Assembly (NCBI GenBank): GCA_039707465.1
Contig: CM077643.1
Location: forward strand, 67,210,605-67,274,604
Length of the DNA: 64,000 bases
Direction of reading: 5' to 3'
DNA from: Rhabdophis nuchalis
Lineage: Eukaryota; Chordata; Lepidosauria; Squamata; Natricidae
A program made the translations under genes and the position numbers. The stretch's first letter is position 1; every line of letters starts with the position of its first letter. A model generated the notes under the pieces. The model made no database searches and had not been told where the DNA came from. It saw only the letters and a list, made by a program, of their open reading frames with translations. Below are positions 1 to 10,610 of the stretch, piece after piece.

Positions 1-734
1 TTGCCTGTTTGGTGAGGCAATAGATTTCCCTTTATAGGTGTTGCTTATTTTGACACTGGCTACCATAAATTGTTAGGAAGGAGTCTATTTTCTTTTATAG
101 GCTCTTTTGTACCCCTGTCAGTTAGGAGGAAATGATGTAATCCATATTAATAGCTTAATCTGTATAAATAGGCACTATGCTGAGGTGCAGAACACATATA
201 GATGTTGTGAATATATCCTTAATAACATTTCTTTCCCTCAAAGTCTTCTTCAGCTCCTTCTCATTCATATTATATTTCTTTCCTCCCTTTTAAAGTCTTG
301 ACTATTGATTCACAATGAAATCTCTACTCCCTCTCCTTTTAAACCTAAACAGGCCTCCAGGTTTTCCCCTTTTTTTTGGGGGGGGGGGCAGAAAGTTTCT
401 GGTATGTTTAGGGCTAGTGCCAGGGAGTTGTAGAAATCATTAGCCTGCCAGTAGAATGTCAGATCTATCCCATGGATATAACTCTGATATTTATATCTTT
501 GATCACGGGAAGATGGAGGGCCTCCTCTAATTTTATCTCCCAAAAAACTCTGCAAAGTAAGTTGGGCACAAAGTAAGTTGGGCACAGATAATGTGATTCC
601 CCTTAAATTACTAAATGAGCTAAAGGTCTAGTAGAAACTTGAATCAGAATCTCTTCAGCAGGTTCAATCACTTAGCCACCTAATTCTCAGAGCTGTTGTC
701 TTCCTGAGAACTAATGTTTAAGCTGTCATATGTA
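1..734. other. No gene recognised; G-tract and 16-bp tandem duplication
   Basis: I see no gene or clear repeat family here. A T8-G10 tract lies near 370-388. A perfect 16-bp unit, AAAGTAAGTTGGGCAC, occurs twice in tandem at 554-585. The short open frames have no recognisable domain. Confidence 0.5.
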
Positions 735-866
735 TTAACAGAGTTGGAAGGGACCTTTCAGGTCATCTAGTCCAACCCCCTGCCCAAGTAGGAGACCCTC
801 TATCTAGGATTGAACTCACAACCTCCTACCTGTGAGGAAAGAGCTCTACCTCTAGGCCATAGTAGC
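735..866 (-). mobile_element. tRNA-derived SINE with a CR1-type 3' tail
   Basis: Read on the minus strand, this begins with a tRNA-like RNA polymerase III promoter. An A box TGGCCTAGAGG lies at 859-849 and a B box GAGTTCAATCC at 817-807. It then runs into the 3' end typical of CR1 LINEs (741-800), including GGTCCCTTCCAACTCTG. The whole unit is about 130 bp. A tRNA head joined to a LINE tail is how SINEs borrow reverse transcriptase, so the inferred partner is the CR1 family found elsewhere in this window. Turtles are known to have SINEs of this design. The alternative is a chance junction of a tRNA pseudogene and a CR1 3' fragment. Confidence 0.6.
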
Positions 867-869
867 TTA

Positions 870-2688
870 CAGCTAAATCAAATCCTCACGTACCCTGTTT
901 TGCTTGGAGAAACTGGCTTGACCAAACAGGGCAGGGAATCATGCCTGGAGTCCATCTGCCAAGCTCCAACTGCATTCCATGTTTTCTGGCTTGCCAAAGC
1001 CGACCACAGAAAAAATGCAAGCTTATCTCTTACAGTAATTGCGTTGAACACACTGGAGTTGAGTAGGTTTAACAAAACTTGATGTATATAATTGTGATTT
1101 AGGGTTGACAATTTTTCTTACTTTTTCTGTATATGCATATACTTATTTAGTCTGGTAGGACTCTGGGCACAAAATTGTATGACATCAACCATGTTGTGTC
1201 AGAAGTGTGGCTGGTAAATTTAGGATTGTAAGCGATGCCCCTGAACTTGTTAAGCATTCAAAAATTGTTGTAATTATCAAACTGTGTACTTTGCCAAAAC
1301 AGTTTTAAAAGGGTGGGAGACATAAATTAGAAAAAAAATCATAAGCATTCATAGTTTTACCATCCATACTCATGAGGGATATTGAGCCATTTTCCCTTAT
1401 CTCTTTAATTCTCTGAACAAAGCAGTTCAAATAAATCTTTATATGGATTTTTCTATTATTTTTACATTCCAAAAACACTACATTTCTTAGTGTGTTCAAT
1501 ATAACTTTGGTTAAATTGATTTAGAATTTGTGATCTTAGGGTGATGGGAAAAATCAGTCCTGTCTGAAACTTTGATAACCTGTTTTATTAGTATTTAATT
1601 TATTAATAAAATACTTAATTAATTAGTGCCTTTATTTATTAATTAGTGCCTTTATTAATATTATTTTTTTTAGTCTCTGTGTAAATATTGCAGTTTTTTA
1701 AAGACTAGCTGATATGTTCCAACTATTAACTCTTCTCAAAAAATTCTAATTGTAGAAGTCTACCAACATCGGGACCAGTTGTTAGTTAATTTAGATAAAA
1801 TGTCTGCCTTGAACACAGGGTTTTAAGGGAATTACTTTCAGCTCTAATCAATGCTGAAGTGACTGGGCTAAATTTGCTTTCTTAGGTTAGCTGTGTCTTG
1901 TGAACAAGGAACAATGTGCTAATTTTCTCTTCTTGTTTCTAGAACAGAAGGAAAATCAGGGATCTCATGTTTGTAGCCCATGTGCTTTTGGGTTGCCTAT
2001 GCCATAATATAGAAGGGCAATAGTAGACAGTAACTTGATGAGCTCAGTTGGGCTGCTAGAAGAAAGTAGCTCTGGATCTGGGGCCAAGCCAAGGGCCGTC
2101 TACACTGAAGTGTCATCAACAACTGGGGCCTGTTCCACTGCCATATCATATATTTTCCTTGTTAGTGTATCCAAAGGAAGGCAGGGGCCAGGCAAATGGT
2201 GGATTCAGTCTGAATTGTGATGGTGCCTTGACGAAGGGCTAGAAACATAGTCATCCTGTCCAAGCATGGAATTGCTGTAAGTGCTGGAAAGATTTGACAA
2301 GATTGCTAAACTGCTGTTTTAGTTCCAACAATCAGTCTCATGCTGTATATGAGAGAAAGAGTCAAGAGAACAAATTAAAGCAAATGAAACTCATGGAGCT
2401 TCTTGTATTGATGGACTGCAATAGCAAGTCTAATGTGCCACTTGTCAGCATATTTGGGAGTTTTGCTCATTGCAACTGCTTTTCACATCAAAGCCTATTC
2501 AATTTTGAGAAAGGGTTATTGCATGCATCTATTTTCAATATACAGATTGTCTGCTCAAACAAACACAGGCGTTGTCATCCAATGATTAAAGATACTGGTA
2601 CAGGATTAAAATAATACTGCTTATCCAGAAATGATATCAGTTGAGGTTAAGTTTTTAATGCAATCTATGCATATGACCCAGTTTTGTA
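870..2688. other. AT-rich unique-looking sequence, no gene seen
   Basis: No coding region, RNA gene or recognisable repeat family was found. There are local A/T-rich duplications near 1600-1660, where TTAATTAGTGCCTTTATT recurs. Open frames are short and without domains. Confidence 0.4.
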
Positions 2689-2689
2689 C

Positions 2690-2925
2690 AATGGGTTCAT
2701 CTAGGACACTCACCCCATCCAGGCCCAAAGGTGCAAAAACCTTGACACCAGAAGGACCAAATATCTAAAGGCAGTCTCCTTCTTGTTGTGGATGAACCAA
2801 TGTCCATTGAGCCTGATCCCATCCAGAATGTTACAGCCCCTGGGCATGAGGATAGGACACCCATGACATTTCTTAGACAGCCTGGGATAGAGATATAAAG
2901 CTAGGTATCATTGTTACCTAATATC
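2690..2925 (-). mobile_element. Ancient L2-type LINE relic
   Basis: On the minus strand, a heavily decayed stretch near 2885-2915 translates as NDT-LYISIP. This matches the L2 reverse-transcriptase motif C region (ADDTQLYISTP in the 49-kb copy). The rest of the block is colinear only loosely. It is far older than the other L2 copies here and has no open frame. Confidence 0.45.
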
Positions 2926-3078
2926 TTAAATTAGCTATGCTCTTATTTTCTGGGTTTAACAAGGTCCAAATACTCTTTCCTGTACATAAAGAAGTGTATG
3001 TTTACAAACCCTTTTTATTTAATAAATGTATGTTTAAAATAATGATACTCTTCATTTTTTTAACACTATACTGTAGAG

Positions 3079-3213
3079 CAGGGGTGTCCAAACTTGGGAA
3101 CTTTAAGACTTGTGGACTTCAACTCCCAGAATTCCCCAGCCAGCCATGCTGGCTGGGGAATTCTGGGAGTTGAAGTCCACAAGTCTTAAAGTTCCCAAGT
3201 TTGGACACTCCTG
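3079..3213. mobile_element. Palindromic hAT MITE, copy 1 (135 bp)
   Basis: This is a near-perfect foldback element that begins CAGGGGTGTCCAAACTT and ends with its inverted complement, so it has no inherent strand. It is flanked by an 8-bp target duplication, CTGTAGAG (3071-3078) against CTATAGAG (3214-3221), with one mismatch. The 8-bp duplication and CAG...CTG ends are hallmarks of hAT transposons. It encodes nothing and must have been moved by a hAT transposase supplied elsewhere. Confidence 0.85.
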
Positions 3214-3399
3214 CTATAGAGATTTGTGTGTATGCATGAAAAAGGTTCAGTGTTACAGCACTCTTGTTAATTGGCTATTGCTCAGGTGGCCCTTGTGGTG
3301 ATTTGTGATTGAGACACTTGGAGAAAACTCTAGTGCAGCCCATGGAAGCCAGCTTTAGCCCAAACCTACAAAGTTCACTAGTTGCTTTGGCAACTGAGA

Positions 3400-3505
3400 G
3401 AGTTGCTGTCTCTCAGTTGCCAGTTAGGAAACAGGCAATGGCAAACCACTTCTGAAATTTTTCCAGGAAAACATGTCATTGCAGTCACCAAGAGTCAATG
3501 CTTAT
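3400..3505 (+). repeat. SINE tail relic (GGCAATGGCAAACCACTTC type)
   Basis: The phrase GGCAATGGCAAACCACTTC followed by CACCAAGAGTCAATGC is the 3' part of a common squamate SINE. The same tail follows the 5S-like segment at 6.4-6.6 kb. The head is not recognisable here. Confidence 0.45.
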
Positions 3506-3949
3506 TTAAAGGTGCATGCACACACTATGTGTTAAATACATTTAAACAAGGGAAAAATAATCCTGAGAATTAAAAAAAAAAGATTTCCAATCCATATAGT
3601 GTTATTCTACTGAAGTAGTTAAATATCTCAAAACTTCCTAATATCCATTTAATTATATTAATTCTCTCTGTGTATGTGTTTATAATTAAATATGCATTTC
3701 CAAATATTTATATGGCAGCATCATTAAATGTGATTCGACACATCTTGTGCAATTTAGAGAGGTATACACAAAAGTTGCAAGGTGCATCTGTGAAACTGAC
3801 ATGGTTCTGCAGCAAGTTCAGAGGCAGTAAATTGCTACTGAAATTGATGCACTTTTATCTTTACAATGAAAGGAGTCTCCTTAATTCAAATTTGTCAGTA
3901 CTACTATTGTTTTTCATGATCTTTAGGAAAGAGATTAGATAACATTTGC
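3506..3949. other. AT-rich sequence, nothing recognised
   Basis: No gene, RNA or repeat family seen in this stretch. Confidence 0.4.
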
Positions 3950-4049
3950 GATCCCCCCTCCAATTACTTATATAAGGATTATTCTTTATATTATTCATGT
4001 TGTCTTGTATTCTTGTATGGACTGCACCAGTAGAGGCTAAACCAATTTC
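3950..4049 (+). repeat. Left half of a split repeat ending in CAATGACAATAAAG
   Basis: This joins in sequence to 6113-6150 once the 4050-6100 insertion is removed. The joined text reads CAATTTCATTGTATAC and then GTACAATGACAATAAAGG, a 3' end typical of some non-LTR elements. A related tail lies in inverse orientation at 33401-33445. The family is not identified. Confidence 0.45.
4038..4049. repeat. Target-site duplication, left copy (12 bp)
   Basis: TAAACCAATTTC here is repeated exactly at 6101-6112. The pair bounds the ORF1-only L1 insertion and fixes its ends. Confidence 0.85.
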
Positions 4050-6100
4050 GTTTTGCTTCCAGTTTCCGAAGGCGACGGACGTGCTTCGCGCTTCACCCGC
4101 CACTTGCTGTACCGGTGGGCTCCTTCGGGAGCACAGGAGGTTCTGAAGGAATCTCCTGCCGTAAGGACGGCTCACTGGGAGCCCCCAATCTGGCAGTGGC
4201 TGGTGGGGTGCTCCCAGCCTTGCCCCAGGAGCTGGCGAGCTGAAAGGGGGGGGCAAACTTTGCCTCTTCACCGGATGGATCCCGGGGACAACAAACAGAA
4301 TGGAAAGAGTAGCTGAAATGCCAGAGATGGAGGGCGCTCCCTAATCTCTTGGGTTGCTGATGAAGGATAAGCGATAGGATGCTGTGAGTTCCTGTTCAAT
4401 CAATTTTAAACGGAGATTGGAGGGGGGAGTTTTTCTTGTTTAACCCCCCCCCCTCGGATGAAGCAGCAATCAAATGATCTCTCTCCATTGGAAGGGAGAG
4501 AGGAAAAGGACTAACTTGCTATTGGAATTAACTATGGAAAAGAATTGTATCGTATCGCAATTGCAACAATTTGTTGTGAAGTTCTTTTAACAAAAAAGCA
4601 AAATGGAATTTTTACTTTTCTTCCTGTTAGAAGGCGGGGCAAGATGGCTTTTCTTTGTTCTCTGCTTATAACTCCTTTGCATTAGTGAAGTTTTTCCCTC
4701 CATAACTACCAACGAAGAATTTGAAACTTTTACTTTTAACATTTCTCCCTGAGACTCGCAAGTCTCTCCCAATATGTGGACTCCTGGATGTGGATTGCAA
4801 AGTTTTCCATTTTTTTCCTTAAGTGAACTCTTAAAACTGGACTCTCATTTGGATTACTCCAGTACCTCGGAATGTCTCGGTCGTCCGTTTCTCCGGTGCC
4901 ATTTTTTTACCAACTTAGAACTTAGAACTGAGGCAATGGCTTTTAGAAAACCGCCATTGGGAAAGTCAGCGTCCGCCCTGTCCTCAGCTGTCTCCAGCCC
5001 AACTACACAGCCAAAGATTTCTTCATTACTACAGAAAGAATCTGCTGGATAGAGCTCACAGGAACTGTCAGTTAAAGAGATGTTTCGGGAAATTATGAAA
5101 AACGTGAATGAATTGCGGAAAGAAATGACAGAATTAAAATTAGAAACGCAACGAAGCACAATGGAGAATAAACAAAAAATTGTGACGTTGGGGGGGGGGG
5201 CTGAGATGGGGGAAGAGGTTAAGGAAATCCGAGGGGAGTCTAGAATTAGGAGCTCACATGACCACAATTGAATTTGAAAGAATGTCTTTTGTTTCTTAGG
5301 TTCCAGAATATACCAGAGTCAGAAAATGAGGATCTTAAAGATGTTATGAGTACAATGTTTGCAGAATACCTTAAAAGAGATAAGGAGCAACTCTGGTGGG
5401 ATATGGATCTGGTTTATAGAATTAACTCAGTGTATGCTAGGATGCATAATGTACCAAGAGAAGTTCATGTTAAATTTCTTAGGAGATCCACAAGGGATGA
5501 GATATTGAGGGCCCAACGGGATGGACTTTTAAAGTATCAAGATAAAGAAATAATCATTTTGAAACAAATTCTGAAAAAAATTAGAGAAATAAGAAGGAAG
5601 TATTCCTTCTTGTCTAAGAAATTATACAAAAAAGGAATTTGGTTCAAGTGGTTATTGCCAGAGGGAATGCTGATCTTCTGGGATGGGGCTAGAGTAAGAG
5701 TTAAAACATTAAGCGAGGCGGAGGCCTTTATTCAAAAACATTCTTCCCTTCTAGGGGACGAAGATGGGGGAACAAAGGGAGTGACAGCCCTGCCCGGTGA
5801 CGGCGAAGAAAAGTCAATAGCGAAAAGACTTAGATCTCAAAAATGTTTTTATTGGAAAATCTTATTGTAATTGTCGATACAAGATAAAATGGCAAAGAAA
5901 AAGATGATTGATTGAATGTATGGAATGTATGGACAATGTAATCTTCATATATACCTATCCTTTATTCTTAAAATTGTAAACTTATGAAGTTTTTTGGGAG
6001 GGCCACCATCAATGGCATGGGAGCTATCAAAATGTTATACTTACCCTATACCTTTTCCCTATGTATTTTGAAAACCAATAAAAAAATTTTATAAAAAAAA
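4050..6100 (+). mobile_element. ORF1-only L1-type retroelement (half-L1-like), apparently complete
   Basis: The 2,051-bp insertion is bounded by the perfect 12-bp duplication TAAACCAATTTC. It has a CpG-bearing leader (4050 to about 4935), a decayed L1 ORF1 (4936-5870), a 3' region of only about 230 bp, an AATAAA signal at 6077-6082 and an A-rich tail. There is no trace of ORF2 (endonuclease or reverse transcriptase), and the gap from ORF1 to the tail is too short to hold one. L1 normally has about 4 kb of ORF2 there. The layout equals that of mammalian HAL1 ('half-L1') elements. Because target duplications flank the whole unit, it was copied in this form, presumably by an L1 ORF2 in trans. 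Confidence 0.8.
4936..5870 (+). pseudogene. L1 ORF1p-like RNA-binding protein, disrupted
   Basis: ORF1p is the trimeric nucleic-acid chaperone of L1 ribonucleoprotein particles. The start ATGGCTTTTAG at 4936 is chosen by alignment with the intact copy at 46.4-47.2 kb. The first frame runs to a TAG at 5050-5052 and continues in the same frame through a charged, coiled-coil-like stretch (KNVNELRKEMTELKLETQ). A frame change near 5265 leads into the RRM and C-terminal domain (5290-5870), with conserved pieces LRFQNIPES, VPREVHVKFLRRSTRDEIL and GIWFKWLLPEGMLIFW. The last residues differ from the intact copy, which ends AKRLRSKK. At least one stop and one frameshift mean it is not functional. Confidence 0.75.
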
Positions 6101-6150
6101 TAAACCAATTTCATTGTATACATGATGTACAATGACAATAAAGGCTTTGA
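6101..6150 (+). repeat. Right half of split repeat, starting with the target duplication
   Basis: The first 12 bp (6101-6112) are the right target duplication. The rest completes the interrupted repeat, with GTACAATGACAATAAAGG followed by a short TTTGAAATTTGAAATTGAAA run. Confidence 0.55.
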
Positions 6151-6364
6151 AATTTGAAATTGAAATATTGTACCACATGTACAAAGGTGGTGAAGTGACT
6201 GGCTTCCCCATATCTCAGCCACAAAGCCACAAAAAACATGTTCAGTATAGAGTTCAAATTGTCAGAATATTATTATCTAACAAGGCTAGAACATGACTTC
6301 CTGAAGCAACTCTTACTCCACAAAGATTTATACTTCCAAACTCCAGTAGAGTTGCAGTCTCAAT

Positions 6365-6610
6365 GCTGATTAGAGTTGAAAATATCATCCATGCAGGAGA
6401 CCTTGCAGCTACCTTGATCACCCAGAGATGCACAGCAGATGGCAGCATGTATCTAACCTGGGTTATCTCAAAAATTGGTACTTGGATGGGGTACTGCCTG
6501 AGAATCTTAGGGCATAGACCAGACTGGAAAGTCAAAAAACATCCAGAAGAAGGCAAATCATTCCTGTAACATTTCCAAGGAAACTACATGAATGGAGTCA
6601 ACATGAGTTA
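6365..6610 (+). mobile_element. 5S rRNA-like SINE
   Basis: Near 6472-6515 the sequence TTGGTACTTGGATGGGGTA then CTGCCTGAGAATC closely follows the 3' half of 5S rRNA, which reads TTAGTACTTGGATGGGAGA then CCGCCTGGGAATA. It is followed by GAAGAAGGCAAATCATTCC and a GGAGTCAACA tail. The same tail type recurs at 3.4, 36.7 and 40.8 kb. This fits a SINE3-like or 5S-headed SINE. The 5' half of the 5S part is too diverged to place. A plain 5S pseudogene is the alternative, but the SINE-like tail argues against it. Confidence 0.55.
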
Positions 6611-6844
6611 TTAGACTTAAAGGCATCAAAAAGTGTTCATAATGAGTCATCTCTGTCAAATAGAACAGAATATTTAAAGGTGCAGTCAGAGAACTAAGCT
6701 CAACCTAGAGACCATGGGATTAATTAGGATTTTGCTCTCCAAGATCAGTGAGAATGAGTGAAAGAAACCTGGAAGCTAAGAAAAGAAATAACTAAATGTT
6801 GGGAAGCAAGGACAAGAAGATTTGGGCAGAGGAAGTCTGTAGAT

Positions 6845-6979
6845 CAGGGATGTCCAAACTTGGGAACTTTAAGACTTGTGGACTTCAACTCCCAGAATTC
6901 CCCAGCCAGTTATGCTGGCTGGGGAATTCTGGGAGTTGAAGTCCACAAGTCTTAAAGTTCCCAAGTTTGGACATCCCTG
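6845..6979. mobile_element. Palindromic hAT MITE, copy 2 (135 bp)
   Basis: This has the same foldback element and the same length as the copy at 3.1 kb. Its ends are CAGGGATGTCC and GGACATCCCTG. The 8-bp target duplication CTGTAGAT is perfect (6837-6844 and 6980-6987). Confidence 0.9.
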
Positions 6980-6987
6980 CTGTAGAT

Positions 6988-7384
6988 CTATTAGAACCAT
7001 ATCTTTCTCAAATCCCCACCATATTAATGCATCAAGAAAGCAAACAAATACTTGAGATCAGTTGGTGAACAGGCCTAAATTATTTCTCTTCCATTTTTTT
7101 TGAACGGAATACATTTATTTAAATGCTGAGGAAGAAATGCAAATATATCTCTGCATTCATTTCCACTCAAAACTTTGAATTGTTCTTTCCAAGTACTTTG
7201 ACGGTGTGTAATATCTGCCTTTCTAATAAGATATGCTTTAGTTTTCATGAGCTGATTTCTATTCTCTGTTTTCATATAGATTGAATGATTTAGAAAAAGC
7301 AAATTTAAAGGCCAAAATTAAAGTGGATTCAACAATGCTAACATCTCCATTGCGTCAAAGCAAAACTCAGTGAATTCACAATTC
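6988..7384. other. AT-rich sequence, nothing recognised
   Basis: No gene or repeat family seen. Confidence 0.35.
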
Positions 7385-7462
7385 TTAATATTTTATTTAT
7401 TTACTTATGGATTGATATAGCTGCCCATCTCCCATATGGGATTCTATTCAGATTACAATAAA
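7385..7462 (-). repeat. Short LINE/SINE 3' tail fragment
   Basis: On the minus strand this reads CCCATATGGGAGATGGGC followed by GCTATATCAA and an AAATAAATAAATA tail. It resembles the GC-hairpin plus A-rich end of L2-type elements. A similar tail lies at 40500-40556. Confidence 0.4.
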
Positions 7463-7469
7463 ACAATAA

Positions 7470-8775
7470 ATAAATAATATAAAAACATATAATAAATAAA
7501 TAAAATAAATTTTAATTTGTAGACCGCTCCCTCTCCCCATAGGGACTCGGAGCGGTGCACAGGGAGGATAAAAAACAATAAATATACAAACATATTTAAA
7601 AACAGATTAAACGATATTCCTGTGCTAAAAATTCCCCATTAAAATACTAAGATTCCCCATAAATTAATATATTAAAAACCCTATAGAAGAGAGACTACCC
7701 TAGGCCGGCCAAACAGAAAAGATGTGTTTTTAATTTTAGACGGAAGGAGCGGAGGTCCGTGGTCGTTCTAATGTCGGGGGGAAGGTCGTTCCAGAGGGCT
7801 GGGCCCGCCACAGAGAGAGCCCTTCCCCTGGGCGTCGCCCGCTGACAGAGTCTAGTGGACGGCACCCGGAGAAGTCCCTCTCTGTGGGAGCGAATCGGCC
7901 GTGCGGATGTATGTGGCAGGATCCGATCCCGCAGATAGCAAGGTCCCGAGCCATGGAGCGCTTTAAAGATGATAACTAACACCTTGAAGTGTACCCGGAA
8001 GATGACAGGCAGCCAGTGCAGCTCGCGCAAGAGCGGTGTTATGTGGGTAAACCTTGAGGTTCCCATAATTGCTCGCGCGGCTGCATTCTGGACCAGCTGA
8101 AGTCTCCGGGTGCACCTCAAGGGGAGCCCCATGTAGAGAGTGTTACAATAGTCCAGTCGGGATGTCACGAGAGCATGAGTGACTGTGCGAAGGGCGTCCC
8201 GATCCAATAGGGGGCGCAACTGGCGAACCAGGCGAACCTGGTAAAACGCCCTCCTGGCCACGGCTGTCACTTGATCTTCTATGGACAGCCGGGCATCCAG
8301 GAGGACACCCAGGTTGCGCGCCCCATCCACAGGGGCAAGATGTTCGCCCCCTATGGCCAGCGATGGAGTCAGCTGGTTGAATCAGGTAGCCGGAAACCAC
8401 AGCCACTCGGTCTTGGTCGGGCTGAGTCTGAGTCCGTTACTTCCCATCCAGATCCGTACGGCTTCCAGGCACTGGCAGATCACCGCTATGGCATCGTTGG
8501 GGTGGTTTGGGGTAGATATATACAGCTGAGTATCATCAGCATAGAGATGGTACTCTACCCCAAAACCACGGATGATCTCATCCAGCGGCTTCATATATGT
8601 GTTGAACAGGAGAGGCGAGAGGACCGACCCCTGAGGCACCCCACATGTGAGGGGTCTCGAGGTCGACTTCTGCTCTCCTGCCAACACAAATTGCGATCGG
8701 CCAGAGAGGTAGGAGGAGAACCACCGTAAAACGGTGCCTCCCACCCCTAACCCCCCCAGCTGATGCAATAGGATA
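7470..8775 (-). mobile_element. L2 LINE, 5'-truncated
   Basis: The minus-strand L2 copy runs from the reverse-transcriptase palm (about 8768) to its 3' end (about 7500). The 3' tail is of the type ending CACCGCTCCGAGTCCCTATG then GGAGCGGTCTACAAATTAAAA, which differs from the CGCCCTGGGTCC tails of the copies at 11.7 and 50.7 kb, so two L2 tail subfamilies are present. The 5' end stops abruptly in the fingers/palm, as expected for incomplete reverse transcription. Confidence 0.8.
7695..8768 (-). pseudogene. L2 ORF2 reverse transcriptase and C-terminal region, frameshifted
   Basis: The first frame (8768-8382) carries the palm motifs [16 protein letters not shown] (motif B) and YADDTQLYI (motif C, with both catalytic aspartates). 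The second frame (8330-7695) carries the conserved C-terminal L2 block, including RNLGVLLDARL, SRLDYCNTLYMGLPL and AGPALWNDLPP. The two are joined by a frame break at about 8330-8385. The endonuclease and the motif A region are missing through 5' truncation, so no activity is expected. Confidence 0.8.
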
Positions 8776-9039
8776 CCAGATGAACCTCACAAAATAACCA
8801 ACAAAGCCAAGTGACAAGCTCTATTCCACACCCAGGGTCCCAGACTAGCCACAAAACCAAACTTTCAGGCTCTAAGAAAGGTTGGGACTAAGCTAATATT
8901 AAAAGGAATGATGCTTCAAAGAGGAGGTTCCATGCCAACAAAGGTTTTCCTCCAGGACCTTGCAACTAATACTCTTTAGCCAATGGTACCAAGAGCATCC
9001 CACTCTTGCTAGAGTAAATGGGATGGTTAGAAACAACTA

Positions 9040-9715
9040 GGGAAAGATAATTCTATCAGGAATCCCATCCCAAGCTATGAAGATATTTAAATGTGATTGC
9101 CAGCATCTTGAGTTGCACCCAGAAGCACATTGGGAATCAATACAGATTGTGGAGCTGAGGTGCCAAATGCCCTGAATAACTGATGTAATAAACTGCCCAC
9201 ACTACAATATTCTTCCCCAGCCGAAGCATCTGAATGCTCTTTAAGGACAGCCCCATATGTGTTGCAATATCCAGTGTGAAGATTATGGAGGCTATTTGTG
9301 GCTTTCACCAAGGCTCCAGGATCCTGGAATGGTTGCAATTGATGCACAGTCTGAAGCTGTGCAAAGGCCTCAGGCAGGAGGACCTCCAAGTTGCAAATAG
9401 AGTCTGTCTGGAACAGTACCACCCCATCCAGAATCATCCGGGAAGATCCCCAGAACCTAGAAATCCAAAAACAGAGGGCCATTTGGTCCTATTTGGTTTC
9501 ATCTAAAGTCCGTTGCACCCCATTCAATCCCCCCCTGCCCCCCCCCCCCCCATCCATAGCTTCCAGGAACTGTAACAGTACATCCACAATATCATTTAGA
9601 TGAACTGGAGTTGAAACATTGAGCATTGCCAGCATAATGATGTTACCTTATCTCACTCTAAACTATTGGATGAGCTCACTCACTGGTTTCATGTAGATAT
9701 TAAACAGGTGAAAGC
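9040..9715 (-). mobile_element. Old L2 LINE relic
   Basis: A decayed minus-strand L2 lies next to the younger L2 on the same strand. The frame at 9482-9087 keeps scattered L2 residues (CNLEVLLPEAFAQLQTVHQL, LHTGYCNTY), which align with the C-terminal block of the 49-kb copy. The part near 9665-9710 reads LFNIYMKPVSELI, the segment just before motif C. A C-rich tract at 9529-9552 interrupts it. Confidence 0.6.
9529..9552. repeat. Poly-C tract
   Basis: This is a near-continuous C run inside the L2 relic. Confidence 0.8.
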
Positions 9716-9719
9716 ACTA

Positions 9720-10475
9720 AATGTGAAAAAGGAGGGAAATACAGGAAAAGGTACAGGGGAAAAAAGTAACTGAAAAGTAGTAGGTCATGAAATGCTAAGA
9801 GCTTTTACTGTAAGTGAAGTGTTCAGGTCATTTTCTGTGTAAAATTCTGTGCAATTACTTTATATATAGAATAGGAAGCAAAACTAAGAAATATAGAGAC
9901 CACAAGGGACTTCTGAATATATGACTTTTTAAGTCAATTTAATCGATTCCCATCATTAAAAGAATGGGAAGTGACAATGTTACATTAAATACCTCCACAA
10001 ATCTCTGCTACATTTTGCTTTACCCTCCCCACTCAACATCTGTAAAGAAAAGTTCATGAAAATGGCTTCCTTTTTGTCCCGACATCCTCTAAAAAAGAAA
10101 AAAAAATGAAGACTTTTTGGTACTGAAAAGAGGTGGAGGGGGCAATATACAAACATTAACAGAAAACTACATCAAATTGACCTATAAATTGTGTTTGTTT
10201 TTTGACAACTGGCACTATGAAGGCTAATTAATGCTTCATTGCGCAGGCTGAATTCATATTTCCCTAAGAGCTATGATAAACATGAAAAGGTGGAAGTTTC
10301 AAAAGCTAACTCTTTTATAAAAGGACACAAAGTGATTATGTCTAGATTAATAGATCCGCATAATATATTTAGCTAACCGATTGTTGATGGGAGAGAAAAT
10401 CAGCAAAAAAACGACCTCTTATTTTCCTAGGAGGTGCCTTCCATTAGCTAAATGCTGCCACTGACAATAGCAAGA
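9720..10475. other. AT-rich sequence, nothing recognised
   Basis: No gene or clear repeat seen. Short purine-rich runs occur near 10092-10106. Confidence 0.35.
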
Positions 10476-10610
10476 GCAATAGCACTTAGACTTATATACT
10501 GCTTCATAGCTTCATACTGCTTCAGTTTACAAAGTTAGTATATTTTCCCCAATAATATGGGTCCTCATTTTACTGACCTTGGAAGGATGGAAGGCTGAGT
10601 CAACCTTGTC
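10476..10610 (-). mobile_element. tRNA-derived SINE fragment (3' part)
   Basis: This is the minus-strand 3' portion of the SINE seen complete at 17.2 kb. Plus-strand landmarks are AATAGCACTTAGACTTATAT, GGGTCCTCATTTTACTGACC and GGCTGAGTCAACCTTG. The tRNA-like head is missing. Confidence 0.65.
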
